A stretch of 64,000 nt of DNA from contig NC_037254.1 of assembly GCF_000002425.4 (NCBI RefSeq), forward strand, positions 1,996,758 through 2,060,757, given 5' to 3'. Source of the stretch: Physcomitrium patens. Taxonomy: Eukaryota > Streptophyta > Bryopsida > Funariales > Funariaceae. Shown one piece after another: positions 23,411-36,102 of this stretch; positions within the stretch are counted from its first letter, which is position 1; every line of letters starts with the position of its first letter. The position numbers and the translations under genes were made by a program. Under the pieces are notes generated by a model, which saw nothing but the letters and a program-made list of their open reading frames with translations, made no database searches and had not been told where the DNA came from.

Positions 23411-24812
23411 AAAGTCTTCATACAATCTAAATGCATTAAAATTGGAGCTTTAATAAAACCTACCTTCAAATCTTAAAAAATTCTTTATGCTTGAGATCTC
23501 TATTTGAATTTATCTTCGGATATCAATCAAGTGAAAAGAATATCAATTTAGAAATAATTTTTGATAAATATCCAATAAAAATTATCAAATTTAAGAAAGA
23601 ATTATACATCTTATATTGTCTTTGAAATTGTTCATTTTTTTATAGCTTGAACTTTCTTCTAGTCCATCAACAAGCCTTTGTTGGATATAATATATCTAAG
23701 AAATTCTACTTTTAGTTGATAGAATATACATTTCTCCAAATTGGTATATAATCTTATATCTTATAATTTTTGTAAGACTAATCTTACATGTTCTTTATAT
23801 TCTTTAAAAATCTTAGAATAAATTAAGATATCATTAAAATAATAGACAAAAAAAATTGTCTACAAATTTTTAAAAAAATTCATTCATTAAATGCTAGAAT
23901 ATAGCTAAAATATATGGCAATCGAAAAAGCATGACATTGTATTTAAAATGTACATACTTTGTTCAAAATATTATCTTTTAATCATCTTTTTTTTTAATTT
24001 TTATCAAATTATACACTCTATTGAAATCTATTTTGATGTTGATCTTGGCTTAAATAAGTTGCTTCAAATTTCTTTAAACCAATGATAATGAATAATAATT
24101 CTTCACCATTATTTTGTTGAGGCTGCAATAATGAATAAACATTCTCAAAGATCTATCTATTTTCTTTATAAAAAATATTGGTGTACTTATTGAAAATTTG
24201 GAATGTTGAATAAAATTCTTTACAAGATTATTGTCAATATAATCCTTCAATACTAAAAGCTCATTCTATGATAGGTTATAAATTGAGTGAAATTGTTGTT
24301 GAGCCTCATCTTAAAGATTGATGGTACAATCATACAACCAATTCTTTGAAAATATGTCAACATTTGTTTTTTTAAAGATATCATAAAATACATTATACTG
24401 CTTTGAAATAGCTACTAGCAAGCTTACATCATGAATTAAAATTACATAAATAAAAAATGATATATTTTTTTTGGCTATCATTATAAAAGTGCTTACTTCA
24501 AAAAATAAGAGCTTTGTTATTGATGATTTTTTGATGGATTTTATTTGAAGGAGTTCCATAGGAAATTGAATCTTATGAAACTTCAAATCTATAGATGGAA
24601 TATATCTTTTTAACTACAAAAGTCCTAAAATAATAAGATTAGACATGATTTTAATAACATTGGATATTATTTTTCTACTATAGATCTCAAATGATATTTT
24701 CAATATTATGGTCTCATCAATAACATTATTTGAAGATAAATATCAACCATATATTATTCTATATGTATAAATTTTGACTTTTATATTAATTTTTTTTTAT
24801 GAATTTTAAAAA
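23411..24812 (-). pseudogene. Gypsy protease-RT-RNase H remnant of G
   Basis: Minus strand: a decayed protease end near 24610-24800, protease-RT linker and RT start at 24311-24586 (IFSKNWLYDCTINL), a catalytic-box region near 23830 (NDILIYSK), KVEFLRYIISNKGLLMD near 23690, then RNase H start near 23430 (APILMHLD). It is interrupted on the right by the 5' LTR of C at 24818, and its upstream gag half reappears after C at 48331. Confidence 0.75.
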
Positions 24813-24817
24813 TCTCT

Positions 24818-25311
24818 TATTATGGATATATATAGGTATTTTAGTAAATACCTATATAATTAGGTAGGAATAGATAAAAATAAATAAAAGTAGGTTAATT
24901 TCATAAGATCTTTTAGAGAAGCTTTTTAGAAGCTTTATAGAAGTTTCTTGACTTTACATGTATTTGTAATTGATTAATAGATTATAAACTTAGTCAACAA
25001 GTTAACCACGTATTGATAGCTTGTAGAACAAACTAACTATGTGACACACATATAGAAAACTTTCCTTGCAAGTTAAGATACGTGTCTTACAAAGTCAATA
25101 TATTTTGAAGGTTCTATAAGACATTACCATGTAGCTTCTAGTTAAGAGTATATATATAGGCAAGAGTGAAGCCTTCTTCACTCTTCTCAATATCTTTTTA
25201 GTCCTTAGTCTTGTTCCAAGACTTTCTAGTCTTCTTATTTTTGATAATAGCCATTCTAATTCAATATTATATCATCTTTGAGTGACTTTTTAGTTCCCTT
25301 TAGTAATACAT
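24818..25311 (+). repeat. 5' LTR of C, first part
   Basis: 494 bp; with the remaining 50 bp at 30595-30644 it equals the length of the 3' LTR (539 bp) closely. TATA box at about 25148-25158, followed by the hairpin at 25159-25188. Confidence 0.85.
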
Positions 25312-25313
25312 AT

Positions 25314-25616
25314 TGAAGAAAAGAAGTCTAAAAGCTACAAATACTTAGTATTAGTAAGGTTTGTATACTAAAAAAAGTATGGAATAAGATATCTCTTACT
25401 TCCAACATCCTTTATTTATAGGTAGAGTTTACATCCAAAATACATGGATTTCATCTAGAGACATCTTCATCCTTTCAACTAAACCTAGATTCATCTTAAC
25501 CTAGCTACCACCATAGTAATTTTTTTTAATCCTTTGCTATGTTTTGACTGTTATTAATTTATTATAATTAATCTTCATATCGTCGTAATTAAATAAGAAC
25601 TTTTTAATCTTCAACA
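25314..25616 (-). repeat. 3' LTR of copia D
   Basis: 303 bp, plus-strand ends tgaagaaaag and atcttcaaca. Matches 30270-30593, with a small length difference. Confidence 0.85.
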
Positions 25617-25689
25617 TTCCTACTTTGTTAATTTTTAAAAAGCTTTTAATTCTAAACTTTGTATCAACTCATGATGTCTATCCTTTATT

Positions 25690-27189
25690 AATGCCTTTAT
25701 AAGCACATCAGCAAGTATGTCATTTGTAGCATAATACTTCCTATCTATTACTCCATTTTTAATCTTCTTTCATATGAAATGATATTAAATATCAATGTGC
25801 TTGGTTCTTGAATGGTATTTGGATTCTTAGCAAATACAAGACATCTTTGATTGTCATACATAATTAGAGTTGCTTCTAATTACACAAGTTCAATATCTTC
25901 TAAGAGTTGCCTTATCCAACACGTCTCTATTATATATTGACTTATTGTCATGTATTTAGCCTTCATTGTTGATCTTGTAATGATAGATTGTCTCTTGTAA
26001 TTCTATAAAATGGCTTCTACTCCAATGAAGAACACATATCCCATTGTGGATCTTCTATCATTTGTATTTCCAGCCCAATCTATATTACAATAACCTTATA
26101 AATCAATGTTCTTACCACCAAGGTACAATTTGAAGTCCTTTGTAACTTTTAAATATTTTAATATCCTCTTTGCCATTCTCCAATGCAATGGTCCAGCCTT
26201 AGAGATGTGTTGGCTTATAACATTCACTACATATGCAAGATCTACTCTTGTGGCCACCATTGCATACATAAGTGAGCCTATTGCTATCTTATATGGAACA
26301 CTTTGCATCTCACCTTCAACTTGTGTAAACTCCTCATTTATGAGCTTTATCAACTTTAAATTTACTTCCAAGGGTATTTCAATGGGCTTGTATTCCTCTA
26401 TATTGAATCATTTTAATATTTCTTTAATGTACTTGATTTGGTTCATTGTAATGGTCTTGTTAGAATGATTTCTTATAAATTCTACTCCCAAGCAATAGTT
26501 CAATTCTTCCAAATCACTCATCTCATATTCTTTCTCTAATTTGATCTTCATTTAATCCATTTTTTCTATATTATTAGTCAAGATCATCAAATCATTAATA
26601 TAAAGGATTACAATCAGCATGAATTCTTTTGATTGCATTACATACAATGAATGATTAGCTTCACTCCTTACAAACCCTTCATTGATAAAAAAAAAATATT
26701 AATTTGTTGATACCATGCCATTGGTGATTGTTTCAATCCATACAAGGATTTTTTCAATTTGCACATAAGATGTTCTTTACCTTATTGTACAAATCCTTAA
26801 CGTTGATCCATGTAGATGTTTTCTTAAAATTTTCTATTCAGAAAAGCCATCTTTACATATATTTGGAGTATTTTCAAATCCATTGCTACGCCAATTGCTA
26901 CAATAATTCTAATGGTGGTGAATTTGGCAACGGGTGCATAAATCTCATTAAAATCAATTCCAGCAACTTGTGAGTATCTTTTAGCAATTAATCTTGCCTT
27001 GTGCCTCACTACTTTATTCATTGCATCTCTTTTTGTTCTAAATACCCACTTACAATCAATACTAGATTGATTTGCTAGAAGAGGTGCCAATTCCCATGTA
27101 TCATAGTCCATAAGACATTGGTACTCTTCTTTCATAGCTTTCTTCCATTTAATTGCTTCTTCAGACTTCATAGCATCACACAAAGACAA
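25690..27189 (-). pseudogene. Copia RT-RNase H remnant of D
   Basis: 27189-26824 reads the RT start (WKKAMKEEYQCLMDYDTWEL; KWVFRTKRD; KARLIAKRYSQ). The catalytic box near 26600 reads YIND instead of YVDD. 26371-26096 carries the segment SLMYAMVATRVDLAYVVN, and RNase H pieces follow to about 25690 (STMKAKYMTIS; ADVLIKALIKDRH). Frame breaks and stops make it dead. Confidence 0.85.
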
Positions 27190-27255
27190 TAGATCACTAA
27201 GAAGAGCAACATTTGCATGTTCTTCATTTACTTGAGGAAAGATGTAATTCTTCTA

Positions 27256-28945
27256 TTATTCACCATATTGCCTTCTTTCTCTTAAAAGATATCTCCTTTG
27301 ACTTGTAGAAGAAAATTCACCTTGTTGCACTCCATATTCATTTTTAATCTTCTTTTCTTTTAAATCTTGTTGTATTTCACTCAATGGTTGGTATTCCTCA
27401 TCATCATCATCATCATCATCATAATCTTCAACATCTTCATTTCTTTCATTGTTGGTCTTAGTAATTATAAGAGCCTTCATCTTTTTAACCTTCTTTGGCT
27501 TTTCATCTTCATAATCTTTATTATATTCATCTTCTTATTTCTTTGTTGAATTCAAAGATGTGTCTACAAACACACCATTACTCTCACTTAGATACATCTC
27601 CAAGTACTTACAAGTACTTTGATACTCCAAAAACTCAACATGAAAACTTTTGATGATCTTCTTGGTTTCGAAGCACATTAGCCTATATGCCTTAGCACCT
27701 TCACAATAACCAAGAAACATATACTTTGTACCTTTTGCATCAAGTTTGGACTTCATACAATTTGTTATTTTTGCATATGCAATGCAACCAAAGGCCATCA
27801 CATGAAAAATACAAGGTTGTCTTCTATTCCAAACTTCTTATAGTATCATTGATGTAAGAGCACTTGTTAGACACCTATTTCTTGTATATATTACATTCAC
27901 CATAGCTTCCACCTAAAACTCATAGCCAAGATTTTGAACATGAAGCATGCTCTTTGCCATCTCTATAATGGTTTGATTTATCCTTTCAACAACACCATTT
28001 TATTGTAGAATATATAGAATTATGGTTTGTCTAGCAATTTCTTCATTCTTCAAATAAATATCAAATTGCTTAGACATGTACTCACTTCCATTGTCCGTAT
28101 GCAGCATCTTAATCTTTCATTCACTTTATTTCTCAACAAGTGCTTTAAACTCTTTAAACCTCCAAAAGCATTCACTCTTGGCTTTGAGAATGTAGATCCA
28201 AAACTTCCTTAAATAATCATCAATGAAAGTAAAAAAAATACTTTAATTTTTTAGTACTTGTTTTCTTCATAGGTCCACATACATTCAAATGGACAATCTC
28301 CAGTAATTTGGTAGCTTATATTGCTACACTACTTGGAAATGAGGCCCTTTGTTGTTTACCTTGTATGCATCTTTTACATACAAGTTGTTTTATATTCTAG
28401 CTTGTATTGCCAAGATCTAAGCCACTTACCATAGACTTGAGCTCTCTCATGCTCTTCACATTCAAATGGCTAAGGTGACAATGCCATATATTCAACTTAT
28501 CTTGATTTGATGTAAATTCAGCAAATACAACTACATCCACTCTATTTACCTTTTTACAAATGAAGTAGTACAAATTCCCCTCTCTAAAGCCTTTGAAGAC
28601 CTTGTATCTACTCAATGTTCTTACAAAACATCCATTCATATTGAATTGAACTTTAAAACCTTTCATTATAAGTTTATTCATTAAAAGTAGATTTTACTTC
28701 ATCTTAAGTACATGAAAGACGTTTTTGAATCTAATCCTATTGGTTTGTCCATTCATAACAATCTCCACTATAAAAGAGCCAATTCCAATGGCTTCATATG
28801 TACCACTATCCACCAACACCACATTTGATATTGGAATAGCTTCATAAATATCAAATGAATACTTATAAGGTGTCATATATTTGGAATAATTTGAATCCAC
28901 AATCCATCTTGACATGGTAGCCATAAAAGTTCCATTTGTTGTCAT
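27256..28945 (-). pseudogene. Copia protease-integrase remnant of D
   Basis: 28945-28694 holds the protease-like region (WIVDSNYSKYMT; LVDSGTYEAIG). 28681-28397 is the pre-integrase segment with LNIWHCHLSHLNVKSM. Integrase continues to about 27820, and 27801-27535 carries FGCIAYAKI with FLGYCEGAKAYRL. 27480-27256 is the variable linker before RT with a run of seven Asp codons from a (ATC)n tract. Confidence 0.8.
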
Positions 28946-29129
28946 GAATGCATAATCTTGTCCTCCAAATTTATCTTACATACTATTTGGATTCTTCTTT
29001 TCTATCTTTTTACCTTTGTATTAATTTTAACCAAAATGGCCTTCTTTGCTATAAATGAAGCAAGATTTGATTTAACTTCATTGAATTGAATAGTTGCCCT
29101 TGCCTTGACATGAATAGAATACTGAATCT

Positions 29130-30000
29130 TCACTTTGGAGCTACTTTTTTTTTCTTAATTACTTCATGGAGAAGTCCTTCTGTTACATAGTCCATTGTAA
29201 GTTCTTTTAGCTTAATGGACTCTAATGCCAAAATGATGTAGTTGTAAGATTCGGGAAGGTTTATCAGAAAGGTCATGATAATATCACTTTCTTCTAAAGG
29301 CTTATCAAGAATTGCTAATTGATTTGCAAGAGCCTTTATCTTATTGACATGAGCCATGAGGTCTTCACCTTCTTCCATCTTGCAAGTGAAGAATTTCTTC
29401 TTTATAAAGATGATGTTGAATGAGTTCTTGCTCTCATAGATATTGCAAAGAGTCTTCTATGCTTTTACTCATCTTTTACAGAAGATAATGTGGAAGAAGT
29501 TGGCTTCATCTACATTAATTGCAATCAATCCAAAAGCCTTCTTTTTATGATGTTTGAATTCCTTCTTTTCCTTCATATCAACATCAATACTTGGAGCTTC
29601 TTCACTTTTATCTATAATAGTCCATCTTTACCTTCCAATGGTAGAAATTTTTACCTCTGAACTTCTCAATTACTCTCAATCCTTCACCTTCCCTTGAAGC
29701 CATGTCTAAGAAAGAGATGTATCAAAAAATATTGAAAGAAAAAGTCTTCATGTTCTCAAAATCAGCAAGAAAGTATTGTTGCCTTAAAATCATAGAATCC
29801 TTCTTTGTGAACAAACTAGTATTCTTATTCTCAAAAATACTCTCAACTTCACTTCTAAGACTTTCTATAAGTCTAATGACGTATCTAAACATCTCAAATC
29901 TGATTTGCCACTCAAATATCACTCTTATGCTCACAAATCACCTCTATACACTATAAGAGGTCTTTTAAGTACAATCAGTATCTTTAGAACATGAAACTAC
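29130..30000 (-). pseudogene. Copia gag remnant of D
   Basis: 29378-29130 encodes the copia gag segment MEEGEDLMAHVNKIKALANQ, then SDIIMTFLINLPESYNY. Upstream frames to about 29720-29934 belong to the gag start or leader and are broken. Confidence 0.75.
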
Positions 30001-30269
30001 AAAGTTAGACTACTAAAGATCTATGTCAGCAAAAACACAATTGAGGTGTTCTATAACTTTGCCTTAAGGTGAAAAACCAAACACCAACACCAAAATGCTC
30101 TTGACCATAAGTAAAAGCAAACCAAGATCTAGATCTAGATCTGAATCTAAAAGTTAGGTACTTCTAAATCCAAACATCAGCAACAACAACTTAATCTACT
30201 CCACATATCAACAATCACTTCAAAGAACTTCAAAATACTCAAACAAATGTGTGTGGGCCCATAACTTAT

Positions 30270-30593
30270 TGAAAAAAAAGAATTCTAAAAGCTACAAATA
30301 CTTAGCATCAACAAGGTTTGTATACAAAGAGAAGTGTGGAGTAAGATATCTCTTACTTCCAACACCCTTTACTTATAGGTGGAGTTTATATCCAAAGTAC
30401 ATGGATTTCATCTAGAGACATCTTTATCCTTCCAATTAAACCTAGATTCATCTTAACCTAGGTAGCATCTTAAAATTCTAGCCACCACCATAGTAACTTC
30501 TTTTAATCCTTTGTTGCCTTTTGATTATTAGCAACTTATTATGATTAATCTTTATGTGGTCGTAACTAAGTAAGAGCTTGCTGATCTTCAATA
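30270..30593 (-). repeat. 5' LTR of copia D
   Basis: 324 bp; its end at 30593 reads atcttcaata where the other copy has caaca. On the element strand the sequence after it reads ataagttatgggcccac, so no clear initiator-Met primer site. Confidence 0.8.
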
Positions 30594-30859
30594 ATATATG
30601 AGTGTATTAAGGATTTTTTTTCCTTGAGATTCATGTCCTTGATAGTTTGGCAAAAATAATAACATATTGTTTTTATCTTATTTTAGAAGTAAGTGGATTA
30701 TTTTACTTTATTGTTGTATTTTAAAGATTGCAAACTATCCACCTTTAAATAAAAAAATTTATTTTCTAACACTAATCTTTCCCTTAAAGAGAGTGGATTA
30801 TCCTTCTTTGTAGAAATTTTTATTAGAAGTTATAGATTATTCTCTTGTAATTTAACTTT

Positions 30860-31950
30860 TTGAATTTATTTGAGTTGTCTATAGAAGAAAATATTATAGA
30901 TGCTACTCTTAATAAAAGTGAGAATAGATTTGAAACCATTACAAATCTTCATAAGCTTGTTAACACTCTAAGAGTAGAGATCTCATATATTTTTAACGTA
31001 AATCATGGAAGTAGAATGCCTACGCCTATGGAAGAAGTTTAGAGTCTGTGGCAAAAAGTTTTGTAGTTGAAGGAAGCAAGTAGATTGACCTTATAACCAA
31101 ATTCTAAGAGTTTTGCTTCTACAAGTATGACGGGGATAAGAATTAGTATTCTTCAAAATTTTGATGGAACAAGATCAAAATTTTGAGGATTTTTGCAACA
31201 AGTCAAGCTCTATGTAAAGTTGTATCCTTTCCAATACTCCAATGGATTTACTCAAGTCAGATTCATAGGTACACTTCTATTAGGAAGTGCTCTTTTTTGA
31301 TTTGTATCTTTAATGGAAAAAGATTCAAGACTCCTTTATGATTTGAATTCATTTCTAGAAGAATTTATGGCCACATTCAAAAAAATTAATTGAGAAAGAA
31401 TAGTAGAGACCAAGCTCTTATCTTTATCCCAAGGATCACAATCAACCACCATATATACTACTGAATTTCAAAATCTTTCTTGTAATATGGACTAAAATGA
31501 CAAAGCCCTTATCAATAAATTTTGATATGGATTGAAGAATAATATCAAAGACTTGTTATTAACAATGCCAAAGACAAAATCTTTAGAATAATTTATTACT
31601 TAAGCCATTCCATATGACAATCGATGATCTGAAAGATGTTAAAAATAAAGATATGGCTGAAGAAGAACAAATCAAATAATGATGGCAGCTCCTAAGTTTT
31701 TAGAAACTTATTTATCAAAGCCAAAATCAATGCAAATTAATATGGTATATTTTAAATCCCTCACAAAGTAAGAAAAAAGTCAATGATGGCAAAAGGGCTT
31801 ATGCTTATATTATGGAGAAGCTAAACATGCTACTCAACATTGTCCAAAGAAACAACATAATTACAAAATGAAAAGCATGATTGCCAAAAAAGACAATATG
31901 TCAAAAAACGAGTTGCTCTAGCTATAATAGAGATCATGCAGCTGGAATCA
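30860..31950 (+). pseudogene. Gypsy gag remnant of C
   Basis: Starts near 30860 (LFELSIEENIIDATLNKSEN), continues with ISILQNFDGTRSKF near 31140 and nucleocapsid near 31800, where the zinc knuckle reads CLYYGEAKHATQHC (one Cys changed to Tyr). Multiple stops. The N-terminal part differs from gag of A and F, suggesting a different gag subtype on a shared backbone. Confidence 0.7.
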
Positions 31951-31979
31951 TGTACAACATCAAGTAAAGGTTTTATTCT

Positions 31980-34900
31980 CTCGTTTGATCCCTCATCTTG
32001 TTTTACAATAGAAGTTTGTTTAGGATCAAAAAATCACAAAGTCTTAGCCTTGTTGGATTCAAGAGCCTCACCTTGTTTTATAGATGAAGACTTTGTCAAA
32101 AAATAAAATATATCCTAAGTTAAGAAAATCAAATCTGTGCATGTAGAAGTAAGAGATGGACATTTATTGTCTTTTGAGGATATTATACATGAAACTATTC
32201 CTATAGAAGTAGCAATTAGAGATCACAATAGTTTAGTAATATTTAATGTGATTAAATCTCCTTTTAATCCAATCATTATAAGATTATTGTAATTAAAAAG
32301 ATATGATCCTCAAATAGACTAAATTTCTTGCAATCTTGATTTCTTTCATAATTTAGCTTAAGCTCCTGCTAGGCAAGTAAAAATTCATAAGTCTAATATA
32401 TCCAAGTCTTTATTGGTAGGTGCAAGAGCTTTTATACATGTTGGAAATAAAGGGCCATCTTTTGCTTTATATGCCTTGTCCATTGCTGATGGTAAAAAGA
32501 TATCAAGTGGTATTCCTAACCAATATTAAGATTTTTGAGATGTTTTTTTTTAAAAAATATAGATATTCTTCTACAACATTGTCCTTATGATTGTATCATT
32601 GATCTTCAAGAAAGAATTCAACCCCCATTTGGATCAATCTATAGTCTATCACAAAATGAGTTAGTTGCAATCAAAAAGTATATTGATGAAAAATTAGTTA
32701 AGAATTTTATATGCCATTCTAAATCTCCAACCAGTGCTCTTATCTTATTTGTGAAGAATAAAGACAGATCTCTACAAATATGTGTGAATTATCAAGGACT
32801 TAACAAGTTCACCATCAAAAACAAGTATCGTCTACCTTTGATTTCAGGACTTCTTAATCAACTAAATCAAGCAAAGATCTATACAAAAATAGATCTATGA
32901 GCAACATATAACTTTATCTGCATCAAAGAAAGAGATGAATGGAAGACTCTTTTCCTAATTAGGTATAGATATTTTGAATATAATGTCATATCTTTTGGAT
33001 TTATAAATGTAGTAGCTACTTTCCAACATCTAACAAATGATGTCTTTTGTGAATTTCTTGATAATTTTATTATTTGTTATTTGGACCACATTTTAATCTA
33101 TTCTAAAAACACAGAAGAGCATGAAATTCATATTTGTTGTATATTATAAAAACTAAGAGATGCATGATTATACACAAAGATAAAAAAAAAAAAAATATAA
33201 ATTTCACACTACTCAAGTTGACTTTTTGGAATACATCATTTTCAATGAAGGCCTTGTAATGGATTCAAAGAAGGTCTAAAGTATTATAGATTGGAAGATC
33301 TTAAGAACAATAAGAGATGTGCAATGTTTTTTGGGCTTTACCAATTATTACAAAATCTTTATCAAGAACTTTTTTCAAGTTGTGGCTCTACTTACATGTT
33401 TGATTTGTGAAGACAAACTTGAGTAGAATAAAAAAGTCAAAAAATTATTTGTTGCTTTGAAGAAGAAATTTACTTTTATTCCAACTTTGTATTGTGTTGA
33501 TTTTTCTAAGGCATTTGTTATAGAAACAAATACATCAGACTTTGTCTTGGATGCAATATTCTCACAAATGAAAAAAGATGACAAACTCAGTAGCTTTTCA
33601 TTCCAAGAAATTTTCAGCATCCAAAATTAACTATGAGATATACGACAAAAAACTCCTTATAGTTATGGATTTATTTTAAGGATGGCGTCATTATCTAGAA
33701 GGCCCTTCAATTCCAGTTACAGTATATATGGATCACAAGAACCTTAAGTATTTCATGTCAACACATGTTTTGAATTATCGCCAAGTCTGTTAGAACAAGT
33801 CATTATCAAGATTTGATTTCAAGATCACATATTAACCTGAAAAATAACAAAATTTATCAGATGCTCTTTCTAAATGCTCTTATTTTGTACCAAAAGAAGA
33901 AAATATATCTTTTAATCAACAAAGAACAATCCTCTTGAAGCCAAAGTATTTTCATCTTCGAGCAATGAAATCAATATTGACTATTGATTTGACTTTTTTC
34001 AAACAAATTCAATTAAGTATGTCCTTTGATTCTTTTATTCATGATATCAAGAATCTTTTTTTTAAGTCTCATAATATTTCAAAGTTTAAGTTCAAGAATA
34101 ATCTTCTTTATTTTGTAGGACATCTATATATTTAAGAAAGAGAAATATGTTTATGTATTCTTTAAGTACGTCATAACTTTCTGATAGCAGAATATTTTTG
34201 ATACAATAAGATTTTAGAGCTTATATCCAAAGATTTTTAGTGGCCAGAAATGTAGAAGGCAGTAAAAGACTTTGTCTATTGATGTAATATTTATTCAAGA
34301 TCAAAAACTCCTCATCATGAATCTTATGGACTTCTCCAATCATTGCCTATATCCAAACAATCATAATCTTCTATTTCTACAGATTTTATTATAGATCTTT
34401 CAAGTTCAAGTTCAAGTTCATATGACTCTATATTTGTAATCCTAGATTTCTTCACCAAAATGGCACATTTTGTACCATATACAAAATATATTATAGATAA
34501 AGAAATAGCTAAGCTTTTCATTGATAATATCTATTACTATCATCGATTATCAAAAGATATTATATTTGATAGGAGGATTCAATTTGTATCAAGATTTTGG
34601 AGAACCTTATTTGAAATTTTAAAGGTGGATATAAAGCTTTTTTTGATTTTTCATCCTCAAATTAATAAGCAAATTAAACAAGTGAATTAAGTTTTGGAGC
34701 AGTATTTGAGGTATACCATCAACTATCATTAAGATGATTGGACAACTCTTTTGCCATTGGCAGAGTTTGCATATAATAATTTGGTATATTTTTCTATTTA
34801 ATAAACACCTTTCTTTGAAAATTATGGTTATCATCCATGACTTGATATTTTTGACTTTTCAAAAGTTGATAATCCTATGACAGAAGATTTAACAAATCAT

Positions 34901-35087
34901 TTGTTAGAGGTACATGCAACAATGAAGACACAATTAAAGGAAGCTCAAGAATGACAAAAGACCAATTCAAATGCCTATCACAAGAAGCAACTACAATTCA
35001 ACGTAGGTGACAAAAATGATTATTTTATTGTAATATCAAGACTACTTATCCCTGTGATAAGTTGGATTATTGTAGACTGAGACCTTT
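31980..35087 (+). pseudogene. Gypsy pol remnant of C, interrupted by A
   Basis: Protease near 32040 (LLDSRAS, active-site Gly changed to Arg), RT 32535-33350 ([36 protein letters not shown]), catalytic box YLDH instead of YVDD near 33080, RNase H 33370-33870, integrase 33935-35087. Coding resumes after A at 46875. Confidence 0.82.
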
Positions 35088-35638
35088 TGTCAAGGACAAG
35101 AACTAGATGAAAAAGCAATTCAGACAAATGAGCCTTCACTCAAAGAAAGGTAACAAAATATAAATAAAAAAGTATGTATATTGAAAGAGAAACTGGAATG
35201 GCTATTGCCAAAAGACAAAAAAATTAGAGACCCTTGAAACTAGACTAGAAGCAAGAAAGGAGTTGACAAGAGTGAAGAAGGCTTCACTCTTGTCTCTATA
35301 TATACTATCTAACTAGGGGCTATGTGGTGACATTCTATAGGACCTCCAATATGTGTTGACTTTGTAGGACACATGCCTTGACTTATAAGGCAAGTTTTTC
35401 TACATATGGGCCACATAGTTAGCTTGGTCTTCAAGCTAAAAACATGTGTGGCACATGGCCAACTTGTTGACCACGTTTCTAATCCAAAAAGTGAATTAAA
35501 GACACCTATGAAGTCAAAGTAGCATCTATAACGCTTCTAGGAAGCTTTTATATCAAATACTATAGAATTAACTTACTTTTACCTACTTTTACTTACTTCT
35601 ACATATTTATATATGTAATTATGAGTATGTCCGTGACA
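35088..35638 (-). repeat. 3' LTR of gypsy A
   Basis: 551 bp. Plus-strand ends are tgtcaagg and gtccgtgaca. Hairpin arms 35265-35277 and 35282-35294 are perfect (13 bp), next to the TATA tract at 35295-35305. Confidence 0.92.
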
Positions 35639-35676
35639 TTATCCCTCCTTCCAGGAACGAGTTCCACGAAGAGCGG

Positions 35677-36102
35677 TCATGATATGTTGAAGAAATCTAT
35701 GATGCAACAAATTGTATTCGCCACATACTCTGATCTTTGTTGTCTTTGAAGATGATTGATAGGGCCTCTCAACCATCGGTAGTCTCCTATACGAGGGTGG
35801 AAAGACCACCCAGTTATTTGATCATTGTTGAGGCCTTCATAACTTCCTTCGAATAGAACACTTGGAATACCATCAAGAGTTGTTCCTACCTCTAACAAAA
35901 TCACCAAACATCGGGAGTCCCTTCCCAAGTCATGATATCAAATGCATTGTATCTTGCCATCTATTCCAAGAAGAACATGTCATTCTTGAAGATCTTCATC
36001 TCGATTGCGTCATCTTGAAGGTTGTGACAATCATAATGTCTCATCCAATAGATCAACAAATGAAGGCTCTTGAGTCGAATCCGCTGGTTGTTGGTTCTCC
36101 AT
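35677..36102 (-). pseudogene. Extra ORF after chromodomain, best copy, in A
   Basis: On minus, ATG at 36102 opens a 142-codon frame to TGA at 35677. It lies between the chromodomain stop (36197) and the 3' LTR, in a different frame from pol. Four in-frame TGA codons interrupt the first half; the second half is open (for example GTTLDGIPSVLFEGSYEGLN, DYRWLRGPINHLQRQQRSEY). At one TGA the copy in C has TGG, indicating the ancestral frame was open there. I do not recognise a domain; it could be an accessory protein or a captured gene. Confidence 0.6.

Larger units (their letters stand above)
25314..30593 (-). mobile_element. Ty1/copia element D inserted in the LTR of C
   Basis: Minus-strand copia with LTRs 25314-25616 and 30270-30593 starting TGTTGAAG on the element strand. 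gag, protease, integrase, RT and RNase H are in copia order from right to left. The flanking LTR of C reads tacat on the left and tatat on the right, a probable five-base TSD with one C-to-T; the exact boundary is uncertain by two bases. Confidence 0.85.
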
